Positions 18,501-25,206 of a stretch of DNA of 64,000 bases are shown here, in pieces. The DNA comes from Fibrella arboris. Its GTDB lineage: Bacteria > Bacteroidota > Bacteroidia > Cytophagales > Spirosomataceae. The stretch is from positions 124,001 to 188,000 of the forward strand of contig NZ_JBGGWE010000004.1 of assembly GCF_041321095.1 (NCBI RefSeq), in the 5' to 3' direction. Position 1 is the stretch's first letter. Each line of letters begins with the position of its first letter. The position numbers and the translations under genes were made by a program. Under the pieces are notes generated by a model. That model was not told the origin of the DNA, made no database searches, and worked only from the letters and a program-made list of their open reading frames with translations.

Positions 18501-19434
18501 CCCGACCAGTAGCAGTGGCACCAGCTATTCTATTATCATTTACAACGGCCCCTGTTGTTTCACGGTTATCTCGGCCGTGCTTCCTCAACGTACCTGCGTT
18601 CCGGCTCTGTCTGTCGCTATAACGCCGGGCGAGTGCAGTACGATGACCAACGAGTATACGCTAACGGGGGTACTTTCTCTGACCAACGCCATAACAGACA
18701 CCGCTCTATTGACCGATGGTAACCGTACGACTACGCTATCGATCACCGCCGGCGCAACGTTTGTCCCGTATTCGCTGACTGGTTTTGCCTCAGGGTCTGG
18801 CCAGCACACGCTCACGGTAAGCTACGCAGGCCAACTGATAAGTCAGACCTATACGGCCCCGCTTAGCTGCACTGTACCTGCCGACATACTGGTTAGCAAC
18901 ACGGTCGTCTGTGCGGGGGAGTCCGTTCTGCTGACGGCCACCGGTTGTGCATTGGGTAGTATTCAATGGTCGTCAGGAACAGTGATTACCAGTGGCCGGT
19001 CAGTGCTGGTATCGACGGCCGACCTACTCACTTTACGCAGTCCTACGGTGCTTACCTATACGGCCACCTGTACCCTTGGTACGAGTACAGCCGTTGCTGC
19101 AGTTAGTGTGCAGGTAAACCCCAAGCCGGTTATCGGGCCAGTCACCACACTTTGCGACGGGCCTGCCGCCTACAGCCTTATTCTCATGGGTGTCGTTAAC
19201 GCAGTTAGTTACGAATTGGCGCGGGGCAGTTCATTTGAAGCCGGCGTGTCCGTCACAACAGGACCAACCGGCTTACCCGTTAGCGGCGTATTACCCTTGC
19301 TCCAGCAGGCAGGTACGTACTGGGTCCGGGTGTATAGCGGAACCGGCTGCTTCACGGAAGTTGCCGTTGAGATTCAACCCTGTGACTGTTCAGCCGGCAA
19401 ATGCCTGCCTATTGAAGTCAGGCGGATCAGGTGA
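15571..19434 (+). CDS. Large SdrD_B-domain surface protein
   Basis: A secreted, Thr/Ser/Gly-rich protein of 1287 residues. The ATG at 15571 is preferred to a TTG nine bases earlier because MRLRLLVFLFNLFLLHPP is a proper signal sequence. Around residues 170-270 and again 760-905 there are SdrD_B/Cna_B-like domains with calcium-type loops (GLGGTVFNDFNADGIHQPGE; GNRVWQDDDHDGEQDANEKG). Between them lies a ~450-residue region that looks like a beta-propeller (GDMDLAEDGSLLWFTN). The C-terminal third has repeated Ig-like beta domains and ends with a Cys-rich tail, CDCSAGKCLPIEVRRIR. No LPxTG and no standard type IX CTD is evident. Adhesion or matrix function is inferred. Confidence 0.8.
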   Translation: MRLRLLVFLFNLFLLHPPVSDKQSTAPPPPRPDHTVIGKPVRSAHRTAAVAKQAMDNDCGLTITTTVSGCYSVSGLSRATASVEVSWTAIPDGGVISVQLGDQTKTITVRDVSTASEADVRSPQLVAFEIDPTNALLSVSASYESGTTVCSVSRTFMSPAPCPSLSCAGLGGTVFNDFNADGIHQPGESTGLPDILVRAITPAGTVLTTTTDSTGKYTLALPTAAYPVRVEFGNVPTYAGNGTPVGADGQTTVQFVNGPDCAVDLGVLNAQEYCQNDPLIIVPCFVNGDPLPAGGVSGSLDALVALPYSLRGNKDMSRMTPLANAGQVGSLWGTAYNKFTKRLYSSAVVRRHVGLGPGGIGGIYVTDMTGPNLGTANTSLLVNLNDIGINLGSLPTNTDRGLQPEPRSSSHDSLAFSAVGKVGIGDMDLAEDGSLLWFTNLSDGQLYSLRVPASGAPGPTDWAAHPLPLDTLCSSGVRRIWGVKTYQGKVYVGAVCDASLSKHKQDLRAVVLAYTPGPGNSLGSGGTFKVIFDFPLTYPKGAPDWTDFSIRGWFPWEDSFDKLTNVNRTLIHPQPLLADIQFDIDGSMVLGFNDRSGMQLGFENANTNSSDAAHYTNISGGDILRAYFSNGTYILENGGQAGPNTGSSTTNNEGPGAGEFYNDNFYYGGVLVHSENVNGALAIRPGSGEVVVSTMDPLNDQSWSGGIRFLSNTTGYYTSGSNATSSYVIYRTLDGDGATFGKATGLGGVTLSCDLPSYLQVGNRVWQDDDHDGEQDANEKGLAGVQVALYQNGTSIATTTTDANGNYYFTYSPTSSTVAGTTPALLPNTTYQLVFGAGGQFVDNVLTEAGGRYQLTTANATGGTLNDTNDSDAEVSTLATARVPVVNLTTGNLGSVDHSFDVGFYCLPTTVATVQVTAPTCPASGTVANDDGRIELSGIQNGDKTFLFTSTVPPAYTATSTSRVVTNGSVTYTDLPNPTSSSGTSYSIIIYNGPCCFTVISAVLPQRTCVPALSVAITPGECSTMTNEYTLTGVLSLTNAITDTALLTDGNRTTTLSITAGATFVPYSLTGFASGSGQHTLTVSYAGQLISQTYTAPLSCTVPADILVSNTVVCAGESVLLTATGCALGSIQWSSGTVITSGRSVLVSTADLLTLRSPTVLTYTATCTLGTSTAVAAVSVQVNPKPVIGPVTTLCDGPAAYSLILMGVVNAVSYELARGSSFEAGVSVTTGPTGLPVSGVLPLLQQAGTYWVRVYSGTGCFTEVAVEIQPCDCSAGKCLPIEVRRIR

Positions 19435-19593
19435 TGTCTATGGCTGTTTATTAGCGCAGACCCAGCGTAGCCCAGAGCGGTCAGCCGCTGCTGGTTTAAA
19501 CCGGATCTGCTTTCGTTTCTGGTATTCGGGGCTGGTGGGCAGTATCTCCCGCCATACGTCCATCGCCGTGGCGCACCAGTAAAAACCGAGCAC

Positions 19594-19627
19594 AAAAAAG
19601 CCCCCGACTGTTGCGTAGCCGGGGGCT
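19594..19627 (-). terminator. Intrinsic terminator of tRNA-Glu
   Basis: On the minus strand an 8-bp GC-rich stem (19620-19627 with 19599-19606) is followed by a run of T (A-run 19594-19599 on the plus strand), just beyond the 3' end of the tRNA-Glu gene. Confidence 0.8.
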
Positions 19628-19633
19628 GAACTG

Positions 19634-19705
19634 TGATCGATACGGGACTTGAACCCGTGTCGCTGCCGTGAAAGGGCAGTGTCCTAACCGCTAGACGAAT
19701 CGACC
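19634..19705 (-). tRNA. tRNA-Glu (anticodon TTC)
   Basis: A 72-nt cloverleaf on the minus strand. The 7-bp acceptor stem GGTCGAT/ATCGATC contains one G-T pair; the T-loop is GGTTCAAGTCC and the anticodon loop CTTTCAC places TTC at 19670-19672. The CCA end is not encoded. It has its own promoter (19767-19774) and terminator (19594-19627). Confidence 0.95.
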
Positions 19706-19766
19706 GTCTTGTGAAAGACCTGACGTGTTTTTGATGGCTCAATTACGCCGTCAGCGAATCGTGATG

Positions 19767-19799
19767 CAAAAGTACGGCGATAAGCGTAAAATGCAATAC
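19767..19799 (-). promoter_or_regulatory. Bacteroidota-type promoter for tRNA-Glu
   Basis: On the minus strand, TTG, 19 nt, then TACTTTTG (19767-19774), an exact match to the TAnnTTTG element of the Bacteroidota primary sigma factor. It would start RNA about 50-60 nt before the mature tRNA. Confidence 0.65.
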
Positions 19800-19903
19800 C
19801 CACCCCTAAAATTTTCTTTTAAAAATGGGTTAGACCCCTTTTACTGCTATTTTTGGTGGGTAACAATTAGCTCAATCTCAACTCGTTTCACTCCGCCACC
19901 GGC

Positions 19904-22519
19904 ATGAAAAAAAATTTCATTGCTTACCTTATTTGCTGTACGTATCTATTTTACACGCCAGTCTCTGCTCAAAGTCCCATTCCTTCTCCCGCCCAGTTTC
20001 TAGGTTATCCGGTTGGAGAACGGTACACACCTCATCATCGCGTCATTGCCTATGCCGAACAAGTTGCCCGGCAGGCGCCCACCCGTATCAAGGTAATTCC
20101 TTATGGCACCACGTATGAAGGCCGCCAACTAGCTGTGGTGGCGATTGGCAGCGAAGCCAATATTGCCCGCCTCGATGAAATCAGGACGGATAACCTTCGT
20201 CGTATCGGGATGCTGTCGGGAAAGCCTTCGGGCAACCCGATGCCAGCCATTCAGTGGCTGAGCTACAATGTACATGGCAACGAGGCTGTTAGCTCAGAGG
20301 CCTTTATGGAAGTCATGTATGGCCTGCTGGAGCCCGGTAAAGCCAGCGCAAACTTTACGGTATCACCAAAGATCCTGGAAACGAGTGTGGTGATTCTCGA
20401 TCCAGGCCTCAACCCCGACGGCCACGACAGGTACGTGAACTGGTTCAACCAGATGAAGGGGCGTACGCCTGATCCTACTCCGTTTGCGCGTGAACACAGT
20501 GAACCCTGGCCGGGCGGGCGCTATACTCACTATTATTTCGACCCGAACCGCGACTGGGCCTGGCAAACGCAGGAAATTACGCAGCAGCGAATGGCGCTGT
20601 ATCAACAATGGATGCCGCACCTGCACGGTGATTTTCATGAGATGGGCGTTGAAAGCCCGTATTATTTTGCGCCCTCAGCCAAGCCGTATCACGAAGATAT
20701 TACCCCGTTCCAACGGCAGTTCCAAACCGTCGTCGGGCAGTATTGCAGCCGCTACTTCGACCGGAACCACTGGCTTTATTACACCCGCGAACGCTTCGAC
20801 CTCTTTTATCCAAGCTATGGCGACACGTACCCAACCTACAACGGAGCCATTGGCATGACGTATGAGCAGGGAGGTAACAGCCGGGCTGGTCTGGCTATTC
20901 GAAAAGCAGACGGCGACACACTCACCCTGCGTCAGCGTATCGACCATCATGTAGCCTCTTCTTTCGCCACGCTCGAATCAGTGGCCGATCGGTCAGCAGA
21001 AGTGGTCAACGAGTTTGGTCATTTTTTCGATAAAGCTCAGTCGGCACCCGTAGGTCCCTACAAAACCTATGTGATCAAGAGTGGTGGCGATGAGGGTAAA
21101 CTTTCGGCACTACGGCAACTGCTCGACCGGAACCATATTCGCTACGGAGTAGCCGGAAAAACGCAGACGATATCGGGTGGGTCTACTTCGAAAGGTAAAT
21201 CGTCAGGTATGTCTGCCGGCGTGTATAACTACATGACACAGGCCAGCGACAAAAGCGTGACGATCGATGAACAGGATCTGATCATCAGTGCCTACCAACC
21301 AAAATCTACGCTGCTAAAGATCCTGTTCGAGCCAAAATCGGTACTGGAGGATTCCGTCACCTACGATATCACGGCCTGGTCGTTGCCCTACGCCTTTGGC
21401 CTGCAAACCTACGGGCTAACCTCCCGGATTGATCCGGTCAGTACAACAGCCAAGCCAGCGTCTGCCTCGATCCTGTCTACGTCTGATCGCCCATACGCTT
21501 ACCTGGTCAACTGGCAGTCGATGCCGTCGGTGCAATTCCTGGCGGGCTTGCTGAGCAAGAAAGTTCGGGTACGTGCTGCCGAGAAACCCTTTGAATTAAA
21601 CGGCAAACAGTATAGCGCAGGTACGTTGCTCATTACCCGGGCAGGTAACGAGCGCCTCGGCAACCGGTTCGACGAACTAGTTCGGCAAGAGGCCGCCAAC
21701 CAGACCATTACGCTGACCCCCGTAACAACTGGCTTTGTGACCAAGGGTTCTGACTTTGGTTCTGATTTCGTGATGTCGTTGAAAGCGCCCCGAGTGGCTG
21801 TCGTATCGGGCGAAGGAACAGCGGCGACATCGGTTGGCGAAGTGTGGCACTACTTCGATCAGGAATTGAAGTACCCCGTCAGCCTGATCAACGGAGCTGA
21901 CCTGGGTTCGGTGGACTGGAAACAACTCGACGTACTGGTGCTGGCGAATGGTTTTGCCTACAGCCGCATCCTGAATGATCGCACGCTGTCGGCTATTCGC
22001 GACTGGATTCGTGGTGGCGGCAAACTGATTGCTATGGAGCGGGCAATAGCAGCGTTGGTTGGGAAAGAAGGTTTCGATCTAAAGGAGAAAGACGAAAAAG
22101 GCGAGCAGGATAAGGCGAAAGGCAAACGCGCCCTGACCGACTCGCTGAAGATATACGCCGATCGCGAACGGGTGGCCGTATCAGATGAGACCCCCGGCAG
22201 CATCTACCGCCTGAATCTTGACACCTCCCATCCATTGGGTTTTGGTCTGTCGGGCGGGTATTATACGCTGGTTCAGGACACGCATACGTACGATATGCTG
22301 AAAGATGGCTGGAATGTAGGCTATCTGAAAGACAGCAATCTGGTGGCAGGCTTCGCCGGAAAGAACGCCAAAGAGAAATTGAAGCAGACACTATCCATCG
22401 GTGTGCAGGAGCTGGGTAGAGGACAGGTAATTTATCTGGCCGACAATCCGTTGTTCCGGGGATTCTGGTATAATGGCAAGCTTCTCTTCGGTAACGCTGT
22501 GTTTATGAGCGGCAACTAA
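19904..22519 (+). CDS. Exported M14 family zinc carboxypeptidase
   Basis: A secreted metallocarboxypeptidase. The start ATG is followed by an A8 run and a signal peptide cut near VSAQ. Zinc ligands are His124 and Glu127 in NVHGNEAVSSE, with the third His in LHGDFHE (His241 or His245); the catalytic Glu is probably Glu321 in TYEQGGNSRAG. DPGLNPDGHDRYVNWFNQMKG is the usual substrate-side segment. The M14 catalytic part takes up the first ~370 residues. The remaining ~500 residues form a C-terminal region seen in large Bacteroidota M14 proteins, with a glutamine-amidotransferase-like fold suggested by VLVLANGFAYSRILNDRTLSAIRDWIRGGGKLIA. It probably processes periplasmic peptides. Confidence 0.88.
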   Translation: MKKNFIAYLICCTYLFYTPVSAQSPIPSPAQFLGYPVGERYTPHHRVIAYAEQVARQAPTRIKVIPYGTTYEGRQLAVVAIGSEANIARLDEIRTDNLRRIGMLSGKPSGNPMPAIQWLSYNVHGNEAVSSEAFMEVMYGLLEPGKASANFTVSPKILETSVVILDPGLNPDGHDRYVNWFNQMKGRTPDPTPFAREHSEPWPGGRYTHYYFDPNRDWAWQTQEITQQRMALYQQWMPHLHGDFHEMGVESPYYFAPSAKPYHEDITPFQRQFQTVVGQYCSRYFDRNHWLYYTRERFDLFYPSYGDTYPTYNGAIGMTYEQGGNSRAGLAIRKADGDTLTLRQRIDHHVASSFATLESVADRSAEVVNEFGHFFDKAQSAPVGPYKTYVIKSGGDEGKLSALRQLLDRNHIRYGVAGKTQTISGGSTSKGKSSGMSAGVYNYMTQASDKSVTIDEQDLIISAYQPKSTLLKILFEPKSVLEDSVTYDITAWSLPYAFGLQTYGLTSRIDPVSTTAKPASASILSTSDRPYAYLVNWQSMPSVQFLAGLLSKKVRVRAAEKPFELNGKQYSAGTLLITRAGNERLGNRFDELVRQEAANQTITLTPVTTGFVTKGSDFGSDFVMSLKAPRVAVVSGEGTAATSVGEVWHYFDQELKYPVSLINGADLGSVDWKQLDVLVLANGFAYSRILNDRTLSAIRDWIRGGGKLIAMERAIAALVGKEGFDLKEKDEKGEQDKAKGKRALTDSLKIYADRERVAVSDETPGSIYRLNLDTSHPLGFGLSGGYYTLVQDTHTYDMLKDGWNVGYLKDSNLVAGFAGKNAKEKLKQTLSIGVQELGRGQVIYLADNPLFRGFWYNGKLLFGNAVFMSGN

Positions 22520-22626
22520 CAGGAAACCCGGAAGCATTTACTGCGAACTTAAACGTCTCTATAGGGATATTTAGGCCAGTTTTATCTTTACCAAGTGTAA
22601 TTCATCAAATCATAACCGGGTACTAC

Positions 22627-24378
22627 ATGAATTCTTTTCAGATCAAAGAAACTCCCACTACCTACGACGTCGCTATTGTTGGCTCCGGAGCTGGCGGCGG
22701 CATGGCTGCTTATATGCTGGCAAAAGCCGGTGCAAAAGTAGTGCTGCTGGAAGCGGGTGGTTATTTCGATCCCGCCGATCCAAAGTACATTACGCAACTC
22801 AAATGGCCGTATGAGTCGCCCCGCCGTGGGGCAGGTACTACCCGCGCCTTCGGGGATTTCGACGCAGCCTGGGGTGGCTGGCAAATTGATGGCGAACCTT
22901 ACTCTGCTGCAGCGGGCACTGAATTCTATTGGTTCCGGTCGCGTATGCTGGGTGGACGCACCAACCACTGGGGACGTATCTCTATGCGCTTCGGCCCCGA
23001 CGATTTTCGGCGTAAATCACTAACCGGTGTTGGCGACGACTGGCCAATTACTTATGATGACCTGGCTCCGTATTATGATCGGGTCGACAAGCTGATTGGT
23101 GTTTTTGGCTCAAAAGAAGGCATGCGCAATGAACCAGACGGGTACTTCCTGCCGCCGCCGAAGCCGCGCCTGCACGAAATGCTGCTCCAGAAAGCGGGCA
23201 AAGGCATCGGTATTCCGGTTATCCCGTCACGTTTGTCTATCCTGACCAAAGCGATCAACAACGAGCGTGGGCAGTGTTTCTATTGCAACCAATGTAACCG
23301 CGCCTGTCAGGCCTACGCCGATTTCTCCTCCTCATCGGTCCTGTGCATTCCAGCGGTAAAAACGGGAAACGTCACACTCATCAACGGAGCTATGTGTCGC
23401 GAGGTGCTGACCGATCCACAGACGGGTCTGGCTACGGGGATCAGCTATGTCCATACAGGTACGTTGCAGGAGCATACCGTTCGCGCCAAAGCCGTTATGC
23501 TGGGCGCAAGTGCCTGCGAATCGGCCCGGATTCTGTTGAACTCCAAGTCGTCGCGGTACCCGAATGGCTTAGCCAATAGCAGCGGTGTTGTTGGTAAATA
23601 CCTGAACGACTCCACCGGTGCTTCGCGGTCTGCCTTCGTGCCTGCCCTGATGGACCGGGTACGTTATAATGAAGATGGTGTGGGCGGCATGCACGTGTTC
23701 ACCCCCTGGTGGCTCGACAACAAAAAGCTAGACTTCCCCCGTGGCTATCACATCGAATACGGCGGCGGCATGGGCATGCCTTCGTTTGGTTTCGGTATGG
23801 GTATGGAGGCCATGAACGGAAAATACCCTTATGCCAACGGAAAGTCATTACCGGCAGGCGGCTACGGATCACGGCTGAAAGAAGATGCCCGCCGTTTCTA
23901 CGGGGCTTATATCCACATGGCTGGCCGGGGTGAACCCGTGCCTCTTGAAAGCAACTACTGCGAAATTGACCCCACGAAAGTGGATAAGTACGGCATTCCC
24001 ACGTTGCGCTTCAATTACAAATGGTCTGATTATGAGGTAAAACAGGCCAAGCACATGCAGGATACCTTCGAAGAGATCATTAGTTCGGTAGGGGGCATTC
24101 CGACGGGCGAAAAGCCGGGGCCCAACACCAATCACGGCTACGGCCTGGAAGCGCCCGGTAAGATCATCCATGAAGTCGGTACCGTTCGGATGGGTAATGA
24201 CCCAAAACGGTCAGCGTTGAACCCCTTCCAGCAGGCCCACGAGGTGAAAAATCTGTTCGTTGTTGATGCCGCGCCGTTTGTGACGCAGGGGGATAAAAAC
24301 GTTACGTGGACAATCCTGGCCTCGTCAATGCGCACGTCGGAATACTTCATTGATCAAGTCAAAAAGAAAAATATATGA
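22627..24378 (+). CDS. GMC-family FAD dehydrogenase, large subunit
   Basis: A flavin dehydrogenase of the glucose-methanol-choline superfamily. The dinucleotide-binding motif GSGAGG is at 19-24 and LLEAGG follows; GGRTNHWGRISMRFGPDDF is the family's FAD-contact segment, and the C-terminal GTVRMGNDP and AAPFVTQGDKNVTWTILA are the GMC_C end with catalytic His/Asn-type positions. Residues 217-227 hold four cysteines spaced CX2CX2CX3C, suggesting an iron-sulfur cluster as in bacterial FAD-glucose and glucoside dehydrogenases. There is no signal peptide; export is probably by partnership with the Tat-signal small subunit downstream, whose ATG overlaps this stop by 4 bp. A glucoside-3-dehydrogenase role is plausible but unproven. 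Confidence 0.88.
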   Translation: MNSFQIKETPTTYDVAIVGSGAGGGMAAYMLAKAGAKVVLLEAGGYFDPADPKYITQLKWPYESPRRGAGTTRAFGDFDAAWGGWQIDGEPYSAAAGTEFYWFRSRMLGGRTNHWGRISMRFGPDDFRRKSLTGVGDDWPITYDDLAPYYDRVDKLIGVFGSKEGMRNEPDGYFLPPPKPRLHEMLLQKAGKGIGIPVIPSRLSILTKAINNERGQCFYCNQCNRACQAYADFSSSSVLCIPAVKTGNVTLINGAMCREVLTDPQTGLATGISYVHTGTLQEHTVRAKAVMLGASACESARILLNSKSSRYPNGLANSSGVVGKYLNDSTGASRSAFVPALMDRVRYNEDGVGGMHVFTPWWLDNKKLDFPRGYHIEYGGGMGMPSFGFGMGMEAMNGKYPYANGKSLPAGGYGSRLKEDARRFYGAYIHMAGRGEPVPLESNYCEIDPTKVDKYGIPTLRFNYKWSDYEVKQAKHMQDTFEEIISSVGGIPTGEKPGPNTNHGYGLEAPGKIIHEVGTVRMGNDPKRSALNPFQQAHEVKNLFVVDAAPFVTQGDKNVTWTILASSMRTSEYFIDQVKKKNI

Positions 24379-24986
24379 AGCGCAGAGATTCGCTTAAGGC
24401 TATCTCGCTGAGTAGCCTCGGGCTGGCTGTTGGACCGGCCGAAGCAGCGGTTCCGGCCCCACCCGACAAAAAGGTGCCGCTGAAAATTCCCGGCGGTCGG
24501 CAAGCGTTTGAAGCCGAACGGGACGCCAAACTTCAGGCCGATACGTTTTTCACGCCTGCTGAGTTAAAAACCGTTACGATCCTGGCCGACATTATTCTCC
24601 CCGCCGACGCCAAGTCGGGCAGCGCGTCGCAGGCAGGTGTACCGGCGTTCATCGAATTCATGATGAAAGACCAACCCGCCAACCAGACGCCGATGCGCGG
24701 CGGACTAGCCTGGCTGGACAACCAGTGTCGTAAACGGTTTGGCAAGCCTTTTTCAGAAGCAGCCAAAGCGCAGCAAATCGAAATGGTTGACCTGATTGCC
24801 TATCCGCAACAAACCAAACCGGAGTTGTCGCAGGGGGCTGCTTTCTTCACCCTCATGAGAAACTACACCATGACCGGGTTCTACACCAGTAAAATGGGCA
24901 TCGAAGACCTCGGTTATATGGGTAACACACCTAATAACTGGGATGGTCCGCCAGAAGCCGTGCTGAAACAGTATAAGCTTATTTAA
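24375..24986 (+). CDS. Gluconate 2-dehydrogenase subunit 3 family protein
   Basis: Small partner subunit of GMC dehydrogenases. It opens with MKRRDSLKAISLSSLGLAVG, a twin-arginine-type signal, which would carry the folded flavin subunit across the membrane. The domain core is FFTPAELKTVTILADIILPADAKSGSA with the later FIEFMMKD, GGLAWLDNQCRKRFGKPF and AAFFTLMRNYTMTGFYTS segments, all typical of the family. The length of 203 residues is normal. The ATGA overlap with the large-subunit gene indicates translational coupling. No cytochrome c gene follows, unlike in many three-part dehydrogenases. Confidence 0.9.
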   Translation: MKRRDSLKAISLSSLGLAVGPAEAAVPAPPDKKVPLKIPGGRQAFEAERDAKLQADTFFTPAELKTVTILADIILPADAKSGSASQAGVPAFIEFMMKDQPANQTPMRGGLAWLDNQCRKRFGKPFSEAAKAQQIEMVDLIAYPQQTKPELSQGAAFFTLMRNYTMTGFYTSKMGIEDLGYMGNTPNNWDGPPEAVLKQYKLI

Positions 24987-24995
24987 TAGCGGACC

Positions 24996-25195
24996 GGGAA
25001 AAAGGAGGAAAGGGAGAGCGGAGGAAGGGGTAAAGCAGAAATAGAACGTACAAATTACATCGTTCCTTTTCCAATTTCCCTTCCTCCGCTCTCCCTTTCC
25101 TCCTTTCCTCCTTTCCTCCCCTTCCTCCCTTCCTCCCTTCCTCCCTTCCTCCTTTCCTCCTTTCCTCCCCTCCTCCCCTTCCTCCTTTTTCCCTA
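24996..25195. repeat. Polypurine/polypyrimidine inverted repeat with 8-nt minisatellite
   Basis: The arm 25001-25029 (purine-rich) is an exact reverse complement of 25078-25106 (29 bp, 48-nt loop). From the right arm onward to about 25192 the top strand is almost pure pyrimidine, made of about a dozen 8-nt words such as CTTTCCTC and CTTCCTCC. The outer sequence at 25181-25193 again complements the start of the left arm. The block ends one base before the TACTTTTG promoter element of the next gene. Confidence 0.9.
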
Positions 25196-25201
25196 CTTTT
25201 G
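25194..25201 (+). promoter_or_regulatory. TACTTTTG promoter element, leaderless start
   Basis: TACTTTTG matches TAnnTTTG exactly and ends 5 nt before the ATG at 25207, so transcription should begin at or next to the start codon. The upstream contact region falls inside the pyrimidine repeat, and no TTG element is present there. Confidence 0.6.
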
Positions 25202-25206
25202 CCCCC

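Noticed and set aside
19190..19582. Frame continuing past the adhesin stop, suggesting a frameshifted C-terminal domain
   Set aside because: It lies in another frame inside the adhesin and has no Ig-like or CTD-like pattern after the stop.
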